Shown in pieces: positions 1 to 5,790 of a DNA stretch of 6,308 bases; the stretch's first letter is position 1, and the number at the start of each line of letters is the position of its first letter. The DNA lies in assembly GCF_020829685.1 (NCBI RefSeq), contig NZ_JAIVFR010000404.1, positions 1-6,308 of the forward strand. Reading direction: 5' to 3'. Origin of the DNA: Nostoc sp. CHAB 5715. GTDB taxonomy: Bacteria; Cyanobacteriota; Cyanobacteriia; Cyanobacteriales; Nostocaceae. Both the position numbers and the translations under genes were made by a program. The notes beneath the pieces were generated by a model. That model had not been told where the DNA came from. It worked only from the letters and a program-made list of their open reading frames with translations, and did not search any database.

Positions 1-394
1 CCTGAGCATAAGCAGCCCGTTTATAAGGATAAGATTTCAGTGTTTCTAAGTAAGCATACTGTTTCGGATTTGTTTTATAGTACTGTGCGGGAACTGATAT
101 TGACTGATCGTCTATTGCTAAAATTACGATGTCTTCCGGAGGCAAAATCGGGCCACGCACTTGAAAAAAGGCAGAAAGCGCCTTATTTTCCATCAATTGA
201 ACTAATTCTCCACCAGAAGCACTCAGCACTGCTGCACCCATTGCCCAACCGCCAGCGAGGAGATGACCTAAGAGAATCATCCACCTAGACTGACGAGCCG
301 ATGCTGTTGACGTTACCTTTGTCGGTTTACTTGAGTGTCTATTGGCAGCAGAGACATAGTTTTTAGTTAAGGTAGATGTAGGTTTTTCTGCCAT
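1..394 (-). CDS. CHASE2-domain sensor protein, N-terminal fragment (C-terminus off the left edge)
   Basis: Reading the minus strand from the ATG at 394 gives 131 codons without a stop, running off the left edge. Residues 1-37 are a polar, Ser/Thr/Lys-rich cytoplasmic tail. Residues about 39-59 form one hydrophobic helix. From about residue 65 the sequence matches the start of a CHASE2 domain, with the FQVRGP segment (76-82) and then PPEDIVILAIDDQSI (85-99). CHASE2 is an extracytoplasmic sensory domain, normally anchored by an N-terminal helix and followed by further helices and an output domain. In cyanobacteria the output is often an adenylate/guanylate cyclase, and sometimes a kinase. The output domain is outside the window, so the enzymatic class cannot be decided; a class III cyclase is my first guess. 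The gene points away from the NYN and leuA genes and has its own upstream region. Confidence 0.8.
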   Translation of the reverse strand, partial: MAEKPTSTLTKNYVSAANRHSSKPTKVTSTASARQSRWMILLGHLLAGGWAMGAAVLSASGGELVQLMENKALSAFFQVRGPILPPEDIVILAIDDQSISVPAQYYKTNPKQYAYLETLKSYPYKRAAYAQ

Positions 395-466
395 ATCGTG
401 TTACTGATTGATTTAAGTCCAACACTTTTATTTATTCAGACCACGTTTTAGTACAAGCACATTGAA

Positions 467-490
467 ATAAGATTTAAATGACAATCTTAT
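467..490. repeat. 8-bp perfect inverted repeat upstream of the CHASE2 gene
   Basis: ATAAGATT (467-474) and AATCTTAT (483-490) are perfect reverse complements around an 8-base spacer. The element lies about 75-95 bases upstream of the CHASE2 start codon. On the minus strand its right arm lies within a TGTATAAGAT stretch that loosely resembles a -10 element. It could be an operator or a small hairpin. It is AT-rich and short, so chance is also possible. Confidence 0.35.
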
Positions 491-743
491 ACATTTGTAA
501 AGTATCTTCTATTCATCAACAAACTTTTATTGGCAAAGGTAGCCCCCAAGAGATTCCTACTCAGGTACTGCCTAAATTATTATTTTTCTGTTGAGTGAGT
601 TACAAAAGAGTGATTGTCTCACAGATTATAGCCGGATATACTTCATCTCTGTAATTGGTTGCGGCGAGATTTTCCCCTAACCTAACCAACAAGTACGTTC
701 TTAAGCTGTTACGCATTTAAGTTGCACATCAACTGGTGAGGTT

Positions 744-785
744 GTCCTTTGTCATTTGTCCTTTGTCCTTTGTCCTTTGTCGTTG
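744..785. repeat. Heptamer tandem array (STRR type), GTCCTTT unit
   Basis: Six consecutive 7-base units start at 744: GTCCTTT, GTCATTT, then GTCCTTT three times, then GTCGTTG. Four units are identical, the second differs at one base, and the last is degenerate. Short tandemly repeated repetitive (STRR) heptamers of this type are well known in heterocystous cyanobacteria such as Calothrix, Nostoc and Anabaena, mostly between genes. This is good evidence that the left part of the window is from Nostocales. No function is established. Confidence 0.9.
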
Positions 786-793
786 GTAAACAC

Positions 794-828
794 AAATAAC
801 TAATGACTAATGACTAATGACTAATGAC
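794..828. repeat. Heptamer tandem array (STRR type), TAATGAC unit
   Basis: Four perfect TAATGAC units (801-828) are preceded by a degenerate copy, AAATAAC (794-800). The reverse complement of the unit is GTCATTA, which matches the GTCCTTT unit of the neighbouring array at five of seven positions. The two arrays are therefore imperfect inverted copies separated by only about 8 bases, and the region could fold into a long, mismatched hairpin with a 7-base period. Confidence 0.9.
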
Positions 829-1247
829 GGTCTACACGGAAAATAGTGCAATATGTAGGCGCGTTAGCTTAACTGGGGTTTTACCAGAAGCTGTCCCAAG
901 CTTGTCTTCTGTCTTTGGCGCAATATTGGTACTCCCGACAAAGCGTATCCTTATACTGAAAGCTAAACCTATAGATAGGGATCAACTTATATCCTACCCT
1001 AAGCCTATGCCATACCTCTTTAGGAGTAAAATTTAGTGTTATACAGTTATGAATGCTGTTACTAGTTCAATTTTATTGGTAGATTTTGATCGCAGGGTGG
1101 CTCTTGCAGTGCCGGAGGTGAATAAGGTTTAGCACCCAGTATCTCAACTCCAATGTTGCAGGCGTTTTTATGCCTTGAAAGAGGTAGGATAAAAGCTACA
1201 GATGAAGAGTTAGTTTATAGATATTAGCAAACAAGGCATTTGAAAAT

Positions 1248-1256
1248 TGCTATAAT
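1248..1256 (+). promoter_or_regulatory. Extended -10 promoter for the NYN gene
   Basis: The sequence TGCTATAAT is a perfect extended -10 element (TGnTATAAT), with TATAAT at 1251-1256. No good -35 hexamer sits at the usual spacing, as expected for extended -10 promoters. Transcription would start near 1263, giving a leader of about 40 bases before the ATG at 1303. A weak AGG-containing ribosome-binding site lies at 1288-1293. Confidence 0.6.
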
Positions 1257-1302
1257 CTATTGTTCCATCTAAATTCATATATATTATTAGGTGTAAATTT
1301 GT

Positions 1303-1824
1303 ATGGGTTCTCCAATGAATCGTCTGTCTATTTTTGTAGACGGAAACAATATGTTCTATGCTCAACAAAAAAATGGTTGGTTTTTTGACCCGCGGCGAGT
1401 TTTAGAATACTTCAAACATGAGCAATCAGAAACAACATTAATTAATGCATTCTGGTACACTGGCTAAAAAGACCCACAAGATCAGCGAGGTTTTAGAGAT
1501 GCTCTAATTAGTCTAGGATATACAGTTAGAACTAAAATTCTTAAAGAATATTATGATGATACCTCTGGTCGTTACTCGCAAAAAGCGAATTTAGATATTG
1601 AAATTGTTGTAGATATGTTTAATACAGTAGACCAGTATGACCGAGTAGTATTATTCAGTGGCGATGGAGATTTTGAAAGAGCAATCGAACTATTACGTTC
1701 AAAAAATACACATATTACAGTAGTATCGACAGAAGGAATGATCGCTAGAGAACTACGGAATGCTACTGACAGATATATAGATTTAAATGATATCAGAGAT
1801 CAAATAGAAAAAACCGAAGGTTAG
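1303..1824 (+). pseudogene. LabA-like NYN-domain protein (DUF88), interrupted by one in-frame stop
   Basis: From the ATG at 1303 the frame encodes 173 codons, with a single internal TAA at 1465-1467 (codon 55). The rest is intact and shows the NYN (PIN-like nuclease) pattern. Residues 10-16 carry IFVDGNN with the first acidic residue D13, D98 lies in NLDIEIVVDM, and SGDGDF (119-124) supplies D121 and D123. NYN proteins are predicted metal-dependent RNases; the LabA branch was linked to circadian output in Synechococcus. The stop follows FWYTG and precedes KDPQDQRGF, so it falls inside the domain without any frame change. Residues from M105 on (1615-1824) could be a separate frame but would lack D13 and D98. 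No second lesion is visible, so a recent mutation or a sequencing error is likelier than an old pseudogene. The second Met (codon 5, at 1315) is an alternative start. leuA follows 93 bases downstream on the same strand. Confidence 0.8.
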
Positions 1825-1917
1825 TAGTCTTAGCAATTATTTACAAAGGTAAGAGTAAAAAAAACTAAGGTTGAAGATATTTTGATACATAAGTAAAAAT
1901 TAAACAAGAAAGCACAA

Positions 1918-2157
1918 ATGACAAACAAAACAGACCGAATCATCATTTTTGATACTACACTGCGAGATGGAGAGCAGTGTCCAGGAGCAACTCTGAATAT
2001 AGACGAAAAGCTAGTTATTGCCAAGCAACTAGCGCGTCTGGGTGTGGATATAATTGAGGCAGGCTTTGCCTTTGCCAGTCCTGGAGATTTTGAAGCAGTC
2101 AGCAAGATTGCCCAAATTGTGGGGACAGAAAATGGTCCGGTAATTTGCAGTTTGGCC
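1918..2157 (+). CDS. leuA: 2-isopropylmalate synthase, N-terminal 80 codons, cut by the chimeric junction
   Basis: LeuA condenses acetyl-CoA with 2-oxoisovalerate, the first committed step of leucine synthesis, in the cytoplasm. The product opens with the family signature [13 protein letters not shown] (11-23), which includes the catalytic arginine R16 and the metal-binding D17 of the HMGL-like TIM barrel. It continues through [21 protein letters not shown] and GPVICSLA (about 73-80). Cyanobacterial LeuA normally goes on with RATR after this and totals over 500 residues. Here the frame instead reads [12 protein letters not shown] and stops at 2196; those 12 residues are antisense to tolC and are not LeuA. 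The fragment therefore lacks most of the barrel and the regulatory C-terminus. Only a weak purine-rich stretch precedes the ATG. The intact parent gene is expected in the source genome. Confidence 0.92.
2145..2157. other. Chimeric junction between cyanobacterial and Bacteroidota sequence, up to 13 shared bases
   Basis: The 13 bases TTGCAGTTTGGCC fit both flanking genes. Read on the plus strand they complete the conserved LeuA segment VICSLA, whose last good codon ends at 2157. Read on the minus strand they encode the AKLQ of the TolC C-terminal region, whose last plausible codon ends at 2145. Left of this the minus strand has no TolC similarity, and right of it the plus strand has no LeuA similarity. 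Composition also changes from AT-rich to more G+C-rich. The exact breakpoint cannot be placed within the 13 bases because both parents probably share them. Confidence 0.85.
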
Positions 2158-3425
2158 ACCATATCATCGTTCTTGGCTTTAAAATATTCAACATAGATGG
2201 CCTGCCCGTTTTTATAGCGGCTTTCCACTATTTTCAATACCTTCTCCGTTTTTTCGACACCTACCAGGGCTGATTTCAGCGATTCTTCAGAAGATACAAG
2301 ATCATAATAGGCCTGGGTGACCTGGAGCTGGACCTGCTGTTTCACTTCTTCGATTTTCGTTTCAAGAATGCTCTTCTGGATTTTCGTTTGCTGCATTTTG
2401 TGCTTCTTTTCATATCCGTGATAAAGATCCCATTGCACGCCTATTTGTGCCAGGGCATATGCCTGGTTCCGGAAAGTATATCCGAATCCCTGGAAACCCG
2501 TGCTGCCACCTACAGACAGCTGAGGAAGTTTTGCGTTTTTGGTCTGCATGAGTAAAATCGTCTCATTGACCTTAATACCGCTTTGCAGCTGATTAAATTC
2601 CGGCCTGTTGATGAGGGCAGATTGCTTGGACCGCTCCAGGTCTTCCACATGAACAGGAATATTGACCAGGGAGGTATCTGCAATAATATCCGTAGTAAGA
2701 TCGCGGTTCAGCAGGAAGTTAAAATAGGCTTTGGCCGACTCCCGGTTTTTGCGGAAAACCGAATTCTGCTGATCCAGTTTACTGATCTCATATTCGGTAG
2801 ACATGACCGCGTCTTTCAGAGCCACATTATTAGCCACCAGTTTCTGATTCAGGACCAGGAATTGGGATAAAACAGTCCTGGACTGATCAATCAGCTTAAT
2901 GGTTTCAAGTGTCTGCAGATATTGATAGTAGGCGGTTTCAATCGTATATCTCAGCTCATATTTCAGAGCTTTTCTTTTGGCCTCCTCGGTTTGGAGCAGC
3001 TCCTTTTGCAGCAGGATATTGTATTTGATATCCGTATTGAAGATAGGATATTGAAAGGTCACTTTGGTTTCATGAAAATTGTTGGGGGCCAGCTGCTGGC
3101 TGACATTCTCGACCATCGGGAAATTGGAGCTGGAGGTCAGCTGGTTAAGGGTTTTGTAAACCGGGTTCAGCAAGTCTCCGATCGGAAAATCAAGTTTACG
3201 CCCCCCGGCAGCCAGGGTGTAATTGGGAGCAAACGCAATTCTTGGCGAAAGGTTGCTTCTGGCGATGTCAATGTTTTTGACCGCTTTCTCAAATTCGAGG
3301 TTTTGTTGTTTCAGGGCCAGGTTGCTTTCAAGTCCCTGCTGCACATAGCTTTGCACAATCCCGGACTGGGCTGCGGCCTGGCCGCCAATACATGTTAAAC
3401 AGAGGTAAAAGGTTATTTTTTTCAT
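2145..3425 (-). CDS. TolC-family outer-membrane efflux protein, C-terminus lost at the junction
   Basis: This is a trimeric outer-membrane channel of the OMF family (two outer-membrane efflux protein repeats), working with a membrane-fusion protein and an inner-membrane pump. Residues 1-19 are a signal peptide (MKK, hydrophobic core, AAA before Q20). Long alpha-helical, Gln/Leu/Lys-rich stretches follow in two similar halves, roughly 24-220 and 260-427. The second half includes the typical [10 protein letters not shown] segment and, near the end, [17 protein letters not shown]. Genuine TolC sequence stops at about residue 426-427. Family members are usually about 430-480 residues, so only a short tail is missing. 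The open frame continues to 1830, giving 531 residues, but residues 428-531 are the antisense of leuA and the bases upstream of it, and are spurious. An AAAGAG stretch precedes the ATG. The thioesterase gene ends 60 bases upstream. Any pump genes would normally follow the lost end. Confidence 0.9.
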
Positions 3426-3448
3426 GAGTACTCTTTAGGTATATGGGC

Positions 3449-3466
3449 TGTTTCTTTTAGGAAACA
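3449..3466. repeat. Short inverted repeat between the thioesterase and tolC genes
   Basis: TGTTTC (3449-3454) and GAAACA (3461-3466) are perfect 6-base arms around the spacer TTTTAG. It occupies the middle of the 60-base gap upstream of tolC. It could be a weak hairpin modulating tolC expression or a regulator half-site pair. There is no adjacent T-run on the transcribed strand strong enough to call a terminator. Confidence 0.3.
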
Positions 3467-3485
3467 TTTTATAGGATCTGCGTGG

Positions 3486-3926
3486 TTATTTCATCGTAAA
3501 ACTGGTCTTCACCATATTGCTGACCGACTTGGCAATGATATCCCCTTTTTCGTTGGTGATCTGACATTCAGCATGAACAATCGTGTTGCCGTTACGGACA
3601 ATACTTGATTTCACGAGGATTATCTCACCTATTTTGGCGGGGTTCAGAAAGTCGACATTCAGGTTGACAGAAGCATAAAAAGCACCCTTATCCAGGGAAT
3701 AAACCGTTGCCCCGATCACTTCGTCCATCATGGCAGAAGCTACACCGCCGTGGAGTATCATGGCCGGGTTGGTAAATTCGGGCTTTACTTCAAATTCAAA
3801 GCCCAGACTTCCGAATTCTGCACTTACCAGTTTGCCATCCAGCCATTTAGCCAGCAATGAAGGGCTGTTTTCGCCCATCCTGTTACCGATGTTGGCTTTA
3901 AAGAATTCAATTATTTTGTTTGTCAT
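3486..3926 (-). CDS. PaaI-like hotdog-fold thioesterase
   Basis: At 146 residues this has the length of a single hotdog domain of the PaaI/YbgC-like acyl-CoA thioesterase group. The diagnostic stretch is NPAMILHGGVASAMMDEVIG. HGG (59-61) starts the central helix, and D68 is in the position of the acidic residue that helps activate water in PaaI-type enzymes. The C-terminal strands (VNLNVDFLNPAKIGEIILV and AECQITNEKGDIIAKSV) fit the fold. It is cytoplasmic and presumably hydrolyses an acyl-CoA; the substrate cannot be read from sequence. The ATG lies 20 bases inside the end of the DUF4260 gene, so the two are probably translationally coupled. Confidence 0.88.
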   Translation of the reverse strand: MTNKIIEFFKANIGNRMGENSPSLLAKWLDGKLVSAEFGSLGFEFEVKPEFTNPAMILHGGVASAMMDEVIGATVYSLDKGAFYASVNLNVDFLNPAKIGEIILVKSSIVRNGNTIVHAECQITNEKGDIIAKSVSNMVKTSFTMK

Positions 3927-4272
3927 TGCCTATTTTACCTAAATGTGTATTATTAAACGCGTTTTCAAATTTTAATCCATAGCCGAATACCCTGTCCATG
4001 GCCGAATGAGAAAAAAGAATTACACCAGATAAGAGCAAGATTGGAGATGCTATTGCAATTCCAATGCCATAAATGAATATGGCTAATGCTTTATGGTGAA
4101 AAAAATTATAAACCCATGCTCCGTCTTTCGGGTTTATCGTATATCCTATCATGCTAAGGTCCGGTAACAGCAGACAAGCCGGGAAATACCACCAGGCATA
4201 GTCCAGCTGACTGAATAAAATAATGCCGAGAAAGAACTGTCCGGCTTCTTCAAGGGTGATCAAGGTTTTCAT
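3907..4272 (-). CDS. DUF4260 family membrane protein
   Basis: From the ATG at 4272 this is a 121-residue membrane protein. A TTG at 4299 would add nine residues (MFNLSNPAL), but nothing supports it, and the family alignment starts near LITLEEAGQFFLGI. Conserved family stretches visible are the LEEAGQFFLGIILF start, WWYFPACLLLPDLSMIGYTINPKDGAWVYN with the buried Asp, the FHHKALA histidine pair, and a C-terminal HSAMDRVFGYGLKF followed by THLGKIG. Three to four hydrophobic helices are predicted. DUF4260 proteins are common small inner-membrane proteins of unknown function. The stop overlaps the start of the thioesterase gene, and the oxidoreductase gene ends 77 bases upstream. Confidence 0.85.
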   Translation of the reverse strand: MKTLITLEEAGQFFLGIILFSQLDYAWWYFPACLLLPDLSMIGYTINPKDGAWVYNFFHHKALAIFIYGIGIAIASPILLLSGVILFSHSAMDRVFGYGLKFENAFNNTHLGKIGNDKQNN

Positions 4273-4349
4273 GAGGGCTGGGTTTGAGAGATTAAACAAA
4301 GGCTTAATTACTGTACTTTCTTTTCATTAAAGAAATCCTTTCAGATATA

Positions 4350-4928
4350 TTATTTCATTTTCTCTCCTAGCTTTCTGACTTTTTCAAGTTCTCTGGCCCT
4401 GAATGATTCTTTTGATAACCTCACCGGCCCTATAGAAGTTATTCCGACAGGGGAGATTCCGCAAAATTCGAAAGTCATTCTTTTAAGGGCTTTGTAGCCC
4501 GGCCCCCCGTTAAAAATCCTGTAAAACCAGGCCGGCTGGTCCATCGTACATATGATGCGGGCTGTCCTTCCTTTCAGTAGTTTTTTCCACCAGAGCGAGT
4601 TTTCTATCTTCTCAAATGCGAATCCCGGCAGGAGAATACGGTCGAAAAAACCCTTCAGCAAAGCCGGAACACCGCCCCACCACAGCGGGTGAACGACAAC
4701 AATATGTTCTGCCCAGAGAATCTTTTTCTGAGCCGCGATCAGGTCCGGTTCCAGGTTGGTCCTTTTTCTGTACCCATACTCGAGGTTGGGGTTGAATTCC
4801 AGGTCATAAATGTTGAGTACCTCTATTTCTGCCCCTGCATTTAAAGCTCCGGTCCGGTAGGCATTGGCCAGGGCCTGGCAGTAACTTTCTTTGTCGGGAT
4901 GGCCCTGGATAAGTAATATCTTTTTCAT
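4350..4928 (-). CDS. Flavodoxin-fold NAD(P)H dehydrogenase (quinone) family oxidoreductase
   Basis: The 192-residue product belongs to the Flavodoxin_2 group (NQO1, MdaB and KefF relatives), cytoplasmic FMN/FAD enzymes that transfer two electrons from NAD(P)H to quinones or similar acceptors. Residues 4-12 (ILLIQGHPD) form the first strand and phosphate-binding loop. The flavin-contacting block HPLWWGGVPALLKGFFDR spans 80-97 and is followed by PGFAF (101-105). A later GGPGYKALKRMTFEFCGI segment is also typical. The open frame extends upstream to 4985, but the ATG at 4928 is the right start: MKKILLIQGHP begins at the first beta strand, and the extension would overlap the DUF3995 gene. From 4928 the gap to that gene is 8 bases. 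The substrate is unknown; a role in electrophile or quinone stress would fit a TetR-linked operon. Confidence 0.9.
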   Translation of the reverse strand: MKKILLIQGHPDKESYCQALANAYRTGALNAGAEIEVLNIYDLEFNPNLEYGYRKRTNLEPDLIAAQKKILWAEHIVVVHPLWWGGVPALLKGFFDRILLPGFAFEKIENSLWWKKLLKGRTARIICTMDQPAWFYRIFNGGPGYKALKRMTFEFCGISPVGITSIGPVRLSKESFRARELEKVRKLGEKMK

Positions 4929-4936
4929 AAATGTGA

Positions 4937-5362
4937 TTAATTTTTTACTGCAATAAACAGAATACTGGCAAACAGCCAGAGGCATAAAGGGGTATAATAA
5001 CGGGTGTCAAGTAAGGCAAATGCTGTATTTCTGATCTTTTTAGTCAGTCCGACATACCTGAACTCGCCGATAGCCCTGACCAGGAATATTCCGCTGACGA
5101 TGTATAAGGCTGTATCTTTGAATCTGTCGATTGGGCTGAAAGAGACTAATCCTGATCCGGTGAGCATCAGAAAAGAAAATACCATGAGGCCAAAAGCCAC
5201 TGTCAGAGTGGCCAATGCACCGGGTTGAAAAGAGAGTTGTCCTTTCATGTTGCCCGGGATCGCATATGCGGCACCCCATTTACCCCCAAGAGCCCAATAG
5301 ATATGGATAGCGGAAATCAGGAAAAACACAAGGGCATTGATAACCGACAAGGTAATAACCAT
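4937..5362 (-). CDS. DUF3995 family membrane protein
   Basis: From the ATG at 5362 the product has 141 residues and four likely membrane helices (about 3-25, 50-72, 82-100 and 120-139). The family signature HIYWALGGKWG (from H20) follows the first helix, and RAIGEFRYVGLTKKI lies after the third. Both are typical of DUF3995, small inner-membrane proteins of unknown function. A longer frame reaching a TTG at 5446 would add a non-conserved basic leader and overlap the upstream gene by 79 bases, so it is rejected. The start lies 5 bases after the stop of the preceding membrane-protein gene and 8 bases separate it from the oxidoreductase, indicating one transcript. Confidence 0.85.
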   Translation of the reverse strand: MVITLSVINALVFFLISAIHIYWALGGKWGAAYAIPGNMKGQLSFQPGALATLTVAFGLMVFSFLMLTGSGLVSFSPIDRFKDTALYIVSGIFLVRAIGEFRYVGLTKKIRNTAFALLDTRYYTPLCLWLFASILFIAVKN

Positions 5363-5367
5363 GATTT

Positions 5368-5790
5368 CTAATGTCTTTTGTATGAAAGAATTAAACCCAG
5401 CCCCAAACCGACCAATGAGATTCCGAAAACAGCCACACCTACCCAAAGTATCCAGATCATGCTGTTTGGCTGATTAAGCTGATTGCCGATAGCAGCTGCA
5501 AAAAAACCTCCGCTGATCAGGATAGCTGCAAACGGGAAACCGGAACGAAGCATCCATCTGACTCTCTCCTTATATATCGTGTGATCAACAAAAAGAAGTG
5601 TAACCAGTGAAAGGATCACCAAAACACCCGCATGGGCATGACCGGCACGGAACATGCTTTTCTGAAAGTCTGTCAGCGGCATATCAAACTGACCGGACAG
5701 CACCGATAACAAAAAAGTACCTCCGTAGGCAATGGACGGAACCGTCAGAATGATGATTCCGGCCATTAATTTTGCTTCTCTTGTAATCAT
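5368..5790 (-). CDS. Small four-helix membrane protein, family not recognised
   Basis: I do not recognise this 140-residue protein. It shows four hydrophobic segments at about 8-31, 52-68, 82-103 and 112-135, with a charged loop (HTIYKERVRW) between the second and third. Just before helix two is FRAGHAHAGVL, with H51 and H53 next to R48. Paired histidines at a helix entrance could bind a metal or haem, but that is speculation. The ATG overlaps the TGA of the TetR gene (ATGA), and the DUF3995 gene starts 5 bases after its stop, so it is co-translated with both. This suggests it is a direct target of the TetR regulator and works in the membrane alongside DUF3995. Confidence 0.75.
   Translation of the reverse strand: MITREAKLMAGIIILTVPSIAYGGTFLLSVLSGQFDMPLTDFQKSMFRAGHAHAGVLVILSLVTLLFVDHTIYKERVRWMLRSGFPFAAILISGGFFAAAIGNQLNQPNSMIWILWVGVAVFGISLVGLGLGLILSYKRH

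Larger units (their letters stand above)
395..1302. other. Long intergenic region, cyanobacterial, no convincing gene
   Basis: About 900 bases separate the start of the CHASE2 gene (minus) from the start of the NYN gene (plus), so this is a divergent promoter region. It contains an 8-bp inverted repeat (467-490), two heptamer tandem arrays (744-785 and 794-828) and an extended -10 element (1248-1256), each listed separately. Open frames exist, for example 824-1036 and a 27-codon frame at 1049-1132. Neither has a recognisable domain or a ribosome-binding site. The first starts inside the tandem repeat, and both are best read as chance. No tRNA or rRNA was recognised. Long, repeat-bearing spacers like this are usual in Nostoc-type genomes. 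Confidence 0.6.

Noticed and set aside
40..288. An 82-codon plus-strand open frame at the left end
   Set aside because: It is antisense to the CHASE2 coding sequence, which has a clear domain match.
744..828. CRISPR array
   Set aside because: The repeats are 7-base units directly adjacent to each other with no spacers, which is the STRR pattern.
824..1036. A 70-codon plus-strand open frame
   Set aside because: It starts inside the heptamer array, has no ribosome-binding site and no recognisable domain, and its composition looks random.
1049..1132. A 27-codon frame (starting MNAVTSSILLVDF) that could be a leader peptide
   Set aside because: It lacks a ribosome-binding site and any run of regulatory codons, and a longer spacer separates it from the NYN gene, so nothing supports attenuation.
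2145..2157. Horizontal transfer or insertion of a Bacteroidota island into a cyanobacterial leuA
   Set aside because: There is no mobility gene, target-site duplication or att-like repeat at the join, and the breakpoint falls within shared bases of two genes, which fits a chimera better.
2583..3398. Two plus-strand open frames opposite tolC (2583-2870 and 2922-3398)
   Set aside because: Both are shadows of the tolC coding sequence and show no protein-family features.
4273..4299. TTG start extending the DUF4260 protein by nine residues
   Set aside because: The ATG at 4272 fits the family start and no ribosome-binding site favours the TTG.
5363..5446. TTG start extending the DUF3995 protein by 28 residues
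   Set aside because: The extension overlaps the upstream gene and is not membrane-like or conserved; the ATG at 5362 gives the normal family length.
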